NCBI GenBank assembly: GCA_035575235.1
Contig: DATLYA010000075.1
Span: 1 to 17,996 of the forward strand
Direction: 5' to 3'
Origin: SYOC01 sp035575235
GTDB taxonomy: Bacteria; Desulfobacterota; Binatia; Bin18
DNA length: 17,996 nt
Each line of letters opens with the position of its first letter. Positions within the stretch are counted from its first letter, which is position 1. The notes under the pieces were generated by a model. That model ran no database searches. It was given only the letters and a program-made list of their open reading frames with translations, and was not told where the DNA came from. Below are positions 1-5,590 of this stretch, in pieces. The position numbers and the translations under genes are program-made.

Positions 1-1
1 T

Positions 2-304
2 CCGCCACATACCTTGCTTGAGCTTGGCGTTCCCCAAGAAGAAATTGACCAGTTCGCTCCGAAAAAAGGCGCCGGCTGTCCCAATTGCGGCATGACCGGT
101 TATCGCGGACGTGTGGCTTTATATGAAGTCATGCCGCTGCACGAGGAACTGCGTGAGTTAGTCCTGGCAGGGGCGAATTCGCTCGAGATCAAACGTGCAG
201 CCATGCGTATAGGCGTCAAGACTCTGCGGCAGAGCGGTCTGACGAAAGTGGGAGAAGGCGTCACCACGATCGAAGAAGTGCTGCGGGTCACTATGGCGGA
301 CTGA
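2..304 (+). CDS. pilB: Type IV pilus assembly ATPase PilB, 3' end (partial)
   Basis: The open frame enters from the left edge with no start, so only about the last 100 residues are present. It keeps the second CxxC pair of the GspE/PilB zinc subdomain (CPNC, then GMTGYRGR and LYEVM) and ends in the family's closing signature (GLTKVGEGVTTIEEVLRVT). PilT retraction ATPases lack the cysteine module and have a different tail, so this is the extension ATPase PilB, or less likely its type II secretion homologue GspE. Family knowledge: it is a cytoplasmic hexamer that powers pilin polymerisation by acting on the inner-membrane protein PilC. The next gene is pilC, 103 bp downstream. No pilT lies between them, unlike many proteobacterial loci. 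The Walker motifs lie outside the window. Confidence 0.93.
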   Translation, partial: PPHTLLELGVPQEEIDQFAPKKGAGCPNCGMTGYRGRVALYEVMPLHEELRELVLAGANSLEIKRAAMRIGVKTLRQSGLTKVGEGVTTIEEVLRVTMAD

Positions 305-407
305 GAATGCCTTTGCAGAAGACGGACGCGTAGAGAAAGATTTAAAGCTTAGTATGGACACCACCGATACTGCTCAAGAATGAGCTACTGAGGGACTGAG
401 GGGATTT

Positions 408-1631
408 ATGGCAATCTTTCGTTGGCAGGGTGTCGGACCGCGTGGAGAAACTGTCCAGGGCGAGATGGAGGCGTCTTCCGCCGAAGCAGTGATGGCGCGA
501 CTGCGCACGCAACGCATTCGTCCCCTTCCGGACCGTATACAGGAAAAAGGCAAAGGATTTAATAGAGAAATCAAACTTCCTTCGTTTGGCAGTGGCGTCA
601 AACCCAAAGATGTCGTCATCTTTACCCGCCAGCTGGCCACTATGATTGACGCCGGGTTGCCTATCGTCCAGGCGCTGGAGATTCTTGGGCAACAAACGCC
701 AAACCCGACCTTTGCTAAAGCTATCAAAAAAATTAAACAGGACGTTGAAGGCGGGGACACGTTTTCCACCGCCCTGAGCAAACATCCAAAAATCTTTGAT
801 AATCTTTACACCAACATGGTGTCGGCGGGAGAAATCGGCGGCATTCTGGATACGATTCTCAACCGTCTTTCCGCCTACATGGAAAAGGCGCTCAAGCTCA
901 AAAGTAAGATCAAGGGCGCCATGATTTATCCGATCAGCATCGTCACGGTAGCGGTCGGCGTAACGGCAGTCTTGCTGATCTATGTGATCCCTGTGTTTGC
1001 CGACCTCTTTAGCAGCTTTGGCAAAGCGCTCCCCTTACCTACGCAGATCGCCATCAACTTGAGCTACGTCACCATCGCCTACCTCAAGCACATCATCGCC
1101 GCCATAATTGGCATAATCTTCGGCGTGCGGACGTTCTACCGTACGGAAAAAGGACGCCTTGCCATTGACGGCATGCTGCTGAAACTGCCGATTTTTGGCG
1201 ATCTCATTCGCAAGGCTGCGGTGGCCCGATTCACTCGCACGTTGAGCACCTTGTTGTCCTCTGGAGTTCCTGTCCTCGACGCCCTTTACATCACCGGCAA
1301 GACGGCAGGGAATAAGGTCGTCGAGCAGGCCGTGCTTGCTTCCCGGCAAACGATTAGTCAGGGAAAAACTCTGGTCGAACCGCTCACCGAGAGCGGCGTC
1401 TTCCCGCCGATGGTGTGTCAGATGATTAACGTTGGAGAAACAACCGGCGCGCTGGACGCCATGCTCAGCAAGATCGCCGATTTTTATGATGACGAGGTAG
1501 ATAATGCAGTCGCCAACCTCACCTCTCTGATGGAACCTTTAGTGATTGTCTTCTTGGGCGTCGTCATTGGCGGTCTCGTGATCGCCATGTACATGCCCAT
1601 CTTTAAACTTGGCTCCGTGGTGAATGGGTAA
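408..1631 (+). CDS. pilC: Type IV pilus inner-membrane platform protein PilC
   Basis: The product is 407 aa, normal for PilC/GspF. It has two T2SSF domains, at about residues 71-194 and 274-396. Repeated signatures are MVSAGEIGG (137-145) and MINVGETTGALD (339-350). Membrane segments lie near 171-197, 215-240 and 375-397. The ATG at 408 has a GAGGGG ribosome-binding site at 398-403. Family knowledge: PilC is the rotor platform that couples PilB ATP hydrolysis to insertion of pilin subunits at the base of the fibre. It follows pilB and overlaps the next gene by 8 bp, so it is probably co-transcribed and translationally coupled with the sigma-54 regulator. Adjacency to pilB and a pilin regulator favours PilC over GspF. 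Confidence 0.95.
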   Translation: MAIFRWQGVGPRGETVQGEMEASSAEAVMARLRTQRIRPLPDRIQEKGKGFNREIKLPSFGSGVKPKDVVIFTRQLATMIDAGLPIVQALEILGQQTPNPTFAKAIKKIKQDVEGGDTFSTALSKHPKIFDNLYTNMVSAGEIGGILDTILNRLSAYMEKALKLKSKIKGAMIYPISIVTVAVGVTAVLLIYVIPVFADLFSSFGKALPLPTQIAINLSYVTIAYLKHIIAAIIGIIFGVRTFYRTEKGRLAIDGMLLKLPIFGDLIRKAAVARFTRTLSTLLSSGVPVLDALYITGKTAGNKVVEQAVLASRQTISQGKTLVEPLTESGVFPPMVCQMINVGETTGALDAMLSKIADFYDDEVDNAVANLTSLMEPLVIVFLGVVIGGLVIAMYMPIFKLGSVVNG

Positions 1632-3603
1632 GGGCGGTTCTATGCCAGGCAGCGATTTGCGGCGGCGTTTACAATGGTTTCTCTTGTTGCGCGTCGGCAT
1701 GACCACATGCCTGCTGCTTGCTGCAGCCGCACTCTACTACAGTGGCGATAGGAATGATAGCGCCGTAAGCAAGCCGCTGTTTCTTGCGATCATTCTCACC
1801 AATGTCATTTCCATCACCTCTAGCGTCCTTTTGCCATGGTTACGCGGCCTAGCCTCGTTCGCCTATATCCAACTTGTTTTTGATGCGCTCCTTACTACCA
1901 GCGTGGTCCTCTTAACCGGAGGACTCTATAGTCCGTTTGTCTTCCTCTATCATCTCGCGATTCTCAATGCCTCCGTCCTGTTATTCCGCCATGGCGCGCT
2001 GACAGCCGCCACTCTCTCCGCGCTTTGCTACGGCGTTCTGGTTGATTTGTTATACCATAGTGTTCTGCCGCCATCAGGGCTTAGTCCCATTGTTTTTTAT
2101 GTAGATCCTACTTCGCCAGGAATGCACTTCACCGTACAGGTGCTTGTCACTCTGTCATCCTTTTTCGCTATTGCAGTTCTAGGCAGCCATTTAACGCACC
2201 GGATGTCGAGCATCGAAACATTGCTGGCGGAACGCGGCGTCGCCATCGAGCGGCTCTCTTCTTTGTATCAGGGCGCCATGCAGAATCTGGAAAGCGGGAT
2301 TTTGTTAACCACCGCCACGGGCCAGATAGAATATGCAAACGGTTTGCTCGGCGAACTCCTTGGCGTAGCTCCACACACCTGCATGGGTCGAACAGTCTCA
2401 GAGCTTTTTTCTTTGCCAGAGCAGCGTCTGACCGTAGTGGAGCCGCTGGAGCTCACCCTCACGAAGGAGAATGGTGAAGAGCGCGTGCTGCGGATATTGC
2501 ATTCTCCCCTCCATGATGCAAACGGAAAACACGTCGGCGCTTTATACAGCGTTCAAGATATTTCGGAAGCACGCAAGCTTGAACGTAGATTACAAGAAGC
2601 CCAAGCCCTCTCGGACGCAATAACCCTCAACGAAACGCCAGAGAGCGCAACGTTCGGCGATCTCGTTGGTCGAAGCGAGCGCATGGCGGCTGTGTATCAA
2701 CTCATCACCAAGGTGGCGGAAAGCACAACCACAGTGCTTATTACTGGTGAAAGCGGCACTGGAAAAGAACTTGTCGCCCGCGCTATTCACGCAAAGAGCC
2801 CGCGCGCCAATCAGCCTTTTGTTGCAGTCAATTGTGGAGCCATTCCAGAAACCCTGATCGAAAGTGAATTGTTTGGGCATGTAAAAGGCGCCTTTACCGG
2901 CGCGGTGAAAGATCGCGTAGGGCTTTTCGGCCAGGCGGACGGCGGCACCTTATTCCTTGACGAGGTGGGAGAACTACCGCTTGCTATGCAGGTGAAGCTG
3001 CTTCGAGTCTTGCAGGAACAAGAAGTCACACCGGTTGGCGCGAGCCAAGGAATACGAGTGGACGTGCGCGTGCTTGCAGCAACCAACAGAAATCTGGCCG
3101 AGGAAGTTGCCGCCGGACGATTCCGCGAAGATTTGTTCTATCGTCTTCATGTCATTTCCATCGCGCTTCCGCCTCTGCGCGAACGCCAGGATGATCTCCC
3201 ACTCCTTATCCAACATTTTCTGACTCATTGTACTGCAGCGAGTGGGAAGGATATTCGCCACATCGCGCCAGAAGCTATGCGCGCACTTCTTGATTACTCA
3301 TATCCAGGCAACATTCGCGAATTACAAAATATCATGCAGCACGCCATCACCATGGCGGAAGGCGACACGATTCGCAAACAAGACCTTCCCTATCCACTCG
3401 TTGACCGGCGCAAAGCAGGAACTACACAGTCTGACTTTTTCCGTAAAGGCGTCAGTCTTGACACTGAACTGGAGGAGTACGAGCAAAAGATTCTCCGCGC
3501 CGCTTTAGAGCGGGTCGGCGGAGTGCAAAAGAAGGCAGCGGATCTGCTGGGTATTAATTACCGCTCATTGCGTCATCGATTGCAGAAGTACCATATGACC
3601 TAA
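1624..3603 (+). CDS. Membrane-bound sigma-54 activator: PilS-like sensor fused to PilR-like AAA+/Fis output
   Basis: The product is 659 aa. Residues 17-189 form about six transmembrane helices as in PilS. A PAS-like domain occupies about 210-320, followed by a linker helix. The sigma-54 interaction domain starts near 344, with Walker A GESGTGKE (375-382), GAFTGA loop (422-427), Walker B LFLDE (443-447), sensor region FREDLFYRL (500-508) and GNIREL (562-567). A Fis-type helix-turn-helix ends the protein (633-656). There is no H-box, HATPase or receiver domain, so signal sensing appears to feed the ATPase directly. It sits between pilC (8-bp overlap) and two pilin genes with sigma-54 promoters, so pilin transcription is the obvious target (inference). 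The ATG at 1642 is a possible alternative start, with AAGGGCGG upstream. It could be annotated simply as an NtrC- or PilR-family regulator. Confidence 0.9.
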   Translation: MGKGGSMPGSDLRRRLQWFLLLRVGMTTCLLLAAAALYYSGDRNDSAVSKPLFLAIILTNVISITSSVLLPWLRGLASFAYIQLVFDALLTTSVVLLTGGLYSPFVFLYHLAILNASVLLFRHGALTAATLSALCYGVLVDLLYHSVLPPSGLSPIVFYVDPTSPGMHFTVQVLVTLSSFFAIAVLGSHLTHRMSSIETLLAERGVAIERLSSLYQGAMQNLESGILLTTATGQIEYANGLLGELLGVAPHTCMGRTVSELFSLPEQRLTVVEPLELTLTKENGEERVLRILHSPLHDANGKHVGALYSVQDISEARKLERRLQEAQALSDAITLNETPESATFGDLVGRSERMAAVYQLITKVAESTTTVLITGESGTGKELVARAIHAKSPRANQPFVAVNCGAIPETLIESELFGHVKGAFTGAVKDRVGLFGQADGGTLFLDEVGELPLAMQVKLLRVLQEQEVTPVGASQGIRVDVRVLAATNRNLAEEVAAGRFREDLFYRLHVISIALPPLRERQDDLPLLIQHFLTHCTAASGKDIRHIAPEAMRALLDYSYPGNIRELQNIMQHAITMAEGDTIRKQDLPYPLVDRRKAGTTQSDFFRKGVSLDTELEEYEQKILRAALERVGGVQKKAADLLGINYRSLRHRLQKYHMT

Positions 3604-3682
3604 ACATACTTCGGGAGATTGGCGCTCCGTGCAAAGGGTGCAGAGCAAAATTCCGGCTTGTGGGGAGCAGCTCACCACGGGG

Positions 3683-3706
3683 AGGGGCACGGCGCGCCGT
3701 GCCCCT
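3683..3706. repeat. 24-bp perfect palindrome, REP-like
   Basis: Positions 3683-3694 are the exact reverse complement of 3695-3706. The core is GGGGCACGGC / GCCGTGCCCC, with an outer A/T pair. It lies about 80 bp after the regulator stop codon. Very GC-rich palindromes of this kind are often dispersed intergenic elements. No T-tract follows on either strand, so it is not a standard intrinsic terminator. Only one copy is seen in the window. Confidence 0.6.
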
Positions 3707-3984
3707 ACGAGAGGTAGACAATGACCAGAAAATGGCTATGCACCCCCGTGCAAAGGTGATCTTTATCTGTTGCGCTTCACCCCCTTCCTCTCCCTGCCAG
3801 GAGAAGAGAACGTAGCGCTGAATGGACGCGCTTACATGAGAACCACTGTAAGCCCCTCTTCCTCTAATTTCACGATTTTCTTTTTATTCCCGCCCTGCAA
3901 CCAACAAAATCAGGAAGATAAAGTAAAATATTTTTGCCATCGCGCGACATCAAAAAATTTTACTCCTGACTCAGTGCCGCAAGT

Positions 3985-4046
3985 TGTCATTGGCGCCAAT
4001 TTTTGTCTTGCTTTTCTCCGTGTCTTTTACTAGTTTCTCGTGTGTC
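3985..4046 (+). promoter_or_regulatory. Four TGTC motifs, candidate activator-binding array for the first pilin gene
   Basis: TGTC occurs at 3985, 4004, 4021 and 4043, spaced 19, 17 and 22 bp, on the same strand. Relative to the predicted start near 4132 they lie at about -147 to -89, the usual enhancer zone for sigma-54 activators. Known precedent: Pseudomonas aeruginosa PilR binds tandem sites ending in (C/G)TGTC upstream of pilA. Two of the four here (4020-4024 and 4042-4046) are preceded by G and match that form. The four-base motif is short, so chance is possible. Confidence 0.4.
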
Positions 4047-4105
4047 CTATTCAAAAGCACCAAGTTTTCTTAGCGAATGAGGGGAAACAACTCTTCTGCG
4101 TGAGG

Positions 4106-4121
4106 TGGCATGCAGCTTGCT
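4106..4121 (+). promoter_or_regulatory. Sigma-54 (-24/-12) promoter of the first pilin gene
   Basis: The sequence TGGCATGCAGCTTGCT matches the consensus TGGCACG-N4-TTGCW at all but one defined position, with exactly 10 bp between GG and GC. The predicted start is near 4132, giving a leader of about 157 nt before the pilin ATG at 4289. pilA genes are classic sigma-54 targets, and a sigma-54 activator is encoded immediately upstream. Confidence 0.85.
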
Positions 4122-4288
4122 CATGTATAAAGAGCGACAGAGCAAGTAAAGACACAACAACAAACAGCCGATATTCCCAGCGGGCAGAAAGGAGGCAGTC
4201 ACCGGCAGCAGATAGAAAGCTAGAAGAGACAAGGGCTAGAAGGACAGAGTAGACAACATTTTATTAACATAGAAAGGAAGCATCACTC

Positions 4289-4630
4289 ATGACACTGAAG
4301 CATCAAAAAGGTTTCACCCTGATCGAACTCCTCGTCGTTGTCGCCATCATCGGCATCCTGGCCGCCATCGCGATTCCGCAGTTCTCCGCCTATCGTGAGC
4401 AGGCATTCTGTGCGCGGGTTGAATCAGATGTTAAGAACTCGGTCACAGCTCTTGAAGCACGGTTCGCAGAAACCGAGTCTTATGATGGCGCAACTCTTGT
4501 TAAAAGCGATGGGGTAGATGTTCAGACCACCTATGCAGGTACTACTGCAGGAACTGTCACTGGCACCCATCCCAACTGTTCTAGAGGAACCTACACCTTC
4601 GATAGTACAACGGGTCTGTATAGCTGGTAA
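4289..4630 (+). CDS. pilA: Type IVa major pilin-like protein (first copy)
   Basis: The product is 113 aa. The prepilin peptidase site is G8|F9, with the conserved Glu at mature position 5 and a long hydrophobic helix (about 9-30). Two cysteines, C41 (FCARV) and C97 (NCSRGTYTF), could form the disulfide that closes the C-terminal loop. The ATG at 4289 has AGAAAGGAAG upstream (4271-4280). Family knowledge: PilD cleaves and methylates the leader, and the subunit polymerises into the pilus fibre. The gene is shorter than typical neisserial or pseudomonad PilA (about 145-160 aa). It has its own sigma-54 promoter and a strong terminator, so it forms a separate, probably highly expressed unit. Its helix codons are mostly C- or G-ending, unlike the second copy. 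Confidence 0.93.
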   Translation: MTLKHQKGFTLIELLVVVAIIGILAAIAIPQFSAYREQAFCARVESDVKNSVTALEARFAETESYDGATLVKSDGVDVQTTYAGTTAGTVTGTHPNCSRGTYTFDSTTGLYSW

Positions 4631-4647
4631 TCGTTTCCCTCTGTATG

Positions 4648-4680
4648 AAACAGGCGTCTTAAAAAGACGCCTGTTTTTTT
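4648..4680 (+). terminator. Intrinsic terminator after the first pilin gene
   Basis: A 13-bp perfect stem (4648-4660 with 4664-4676, core CAGGCGTCTT / AAGACGCCTG) with a 3-nt loop runs into seven T residues (4674-4680). It lies 17 bp after the stop codon and separates the two pilin genes. Confidence 0.93.
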
Positions 4681-5017
4681 CACCTCAGTTTCGACTCCAT
4701 TATCCGCCCTTTATTTCTCCCCTCCAGTCGCGCTTAACGAAAAACTTGCACTCGAGAAGCCAATAAGTCATCATCAAACCACTCAGCTCCATCACTCAAG
4801 ATTCTTTGCCATTTGCGCGGCTCAGAATGACAGCCCTGAAAGGTTCAGGGATAGATTCGAAGATTCGTAGGGGGGCGAGAGGATTTCCTCTCTACGCCGA
4901 AAATAGATATCGGCCTTCTGGCTCCACTGTTCTATCAACATTTGTCATTCTAGACATTTTTTGGTTTTAATAGCCCACGCGGAGTTCTCTCCTTCCCCTT
5001 GCATCGGGTGTTTTCAC

Positions 5018-5040
5018 GGTAAAAAGCTTTTCTTTTTACC
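5018..5040. promoter_or_regulatory. AT-rich perfect inverted repeat upstream of the second pilin promoter
   Basis: GGTAAAAA (5018-5025) and TTTTTACC (5033-5040) are perfect inverse copies around a 7-nt spacer. They lie at about -71 to -49 relative to the predicted sigma-54 start near 5089. This position suits an operator or a DNA-bending site. No T-tract or coding gene suggests a terminator role. The binding protein is unknown. Confidence 0.4.
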
Positions 5041-5062
5041 ACCTGTTCCATCAGGAGCAAAA

Positions 5063-5078
5063 CGGTACATTCTTTGCT
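5063..5078 (+). promoter_or_regulatory. Sigma-54 (-24/-12) promoter of the second pilin gene
   Basis: The sequence CGGTACATTCTTTGCT keeps the invariant GG and GC with 10-bp spacing and a perfect TTTGCT -12 half. The -24 half is weaker (CGGTAC for TGGCAC). The start would be near 5089, about 49 nt before the ATG at 5138. It is less ideal than the first pilin promoter, but its position in front of a paralogous pilin supports it. Confidence 0.65.
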
Positions 5079-5137
5079 CATTTCTCAGCGACGGAATAAT
5101 CCTCAAAAAGACGAGGCAAAGAGGGAGCTCACTTTAT

Positions 5138-5485
5138 ATGAAAAACGACAAAGGGTTTACCTTGATCGAGTTACTGGTAGTTGTTGCTATTATTGGCATT
5201 CTCGCGGCTATTGCCCTTCCACAATACTCACGCTACAGGAGCGAATCCTTTTGCGCTCGGGTTGTATCTGACGCCAGAAACGCTTTTCTCGCCATGGAAC
5301 ACTACTACGCTGTAAATCTCGCCTATGGATCTTTAGCAGATGCAAATTTTCAAGGGACTGAGAACGTGACAGTTACCGTCATGAGCACTGACCCTCTCAT
5401 CATCTCGGCTAGCGATGATACCGGAACGTGTACACGCGGCACTTACACCTTGAGTGGAGCAGGTGGGGTTGGGACGTGGAGTTAG
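5138..5485 (+). CDS. Type IVa pilin-like protein (second copy)
   Basis: The product is 115 aa. The prepilin site is G6|F7 with Glu at mature +5 and a 20-residue hydrophobic helix start identical in protein sequence to the first pilin. Cysteines C39 (FCARV) and C98 (TCTRGTYTL) match those of the first copy. The frame is open further upstream, but the ATG at 5138 is chosen because it places the leader peptide correctly and has GAGGGAG at 5121-5127. The globular half differs strongly from the first pilin, so it may be an alternative major subunit or a specialised minor pilin. It has its own sigma-54 promoter. No clear terminator follows, and it converges on the M20 peptidase gene 105 bp away. 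Confidence 0.9.
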   Translation: MKNDKGFTLIELLVVVAIIGILAAIALPQYSRYRSESFCARVVSDARNAFLAMEHYYAVNLAYGSLADANFQGTENVTVTVMSTDPLIISASDDTGTCTRGTYTLSGAGGVGTWS

Positions 5486-5590
5486 AGCACGCTTCTGTAT
5501 CTTTAGAGAGGAAAGAATATGGAGAGCGTGGACGTGTCCGCCCGCAGAACCATCACATACCGCTGCACTCTCCAGAAAGGAGCAGGAGGT

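Larger units (their letters stand above)
3604..4288 (+). other. Pilin upstream region: repeat debris, candidate activator sites and long leader
   Basis: No convincing gene lies in these 685 bases; the open frames here lack family likeness and ribosome-binding sites. The left part (3604-3800) holds a 24-bp perfect palindrome, an 11-bp direct repeat CCGTGCAAAGG (3627-3637 and 3746-3756), and a stretch at 3775-3805 resembling common intergenic repeats of the CTCTCCC...GGAGA type. The middle (3900-4060) is AT-rich with a palindrome ATTGGCGCCAAT (3989-4000) and four TGTC motifs. The right part holds the sigma-54 promoter and a purine-rich untranslated leader of about 157 nt. Confidence 0.6.
4681..5137 (+). 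other. Inter-pilin region with hairpins and repeat-like fragments
   Basis: No gene is supported upstream of the pilin ATG at 5138. The left part carries a segment (4798-4832) resembling the widespread intergenic repeat family whose ends read AGAATGACA. It also carries a hairpin CCCTGAA/TTCAGGG (4834-4850) and a near-palindrome GAGAGGATTTCCTCTC (4877-4892) set between GTAGGGG- and CTACGCC-like flanks. An inverse copy of AGAATGACA (TGTCATTCT, 4943-4951) closes the segment. The right part holds TGTC-N6-GACA (4943-4956), the inverted repeat GGTAAAAA/TTTTTACC (5018-5040) and a sigma-54 promoter. Confidence 0.55.

Noticed and set aside
1..304. PilT retraction ATPase
   Set aside because: The CxxC zinc module and the C-terminal signature belong to PilB/GspE.
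342..785. Long minus-strand open frame opposite pilC
   Set aside because: It is a shadow of pilC, which has full family support on the plus strand.
3770..4033. Open frame of 87 codons in the pilin upstream region
   Set aside because: No ribosome-binding site, composition typical of non-coding AT-rich DNA, and it overlaps the candidate activator sites.
4040..4252. Open frame of 70 codons covering the first pilin promoter and leader
   Set aside because: It spans the sigma-54 promoter, lacks a ribosome-binding site and has no family likeness.
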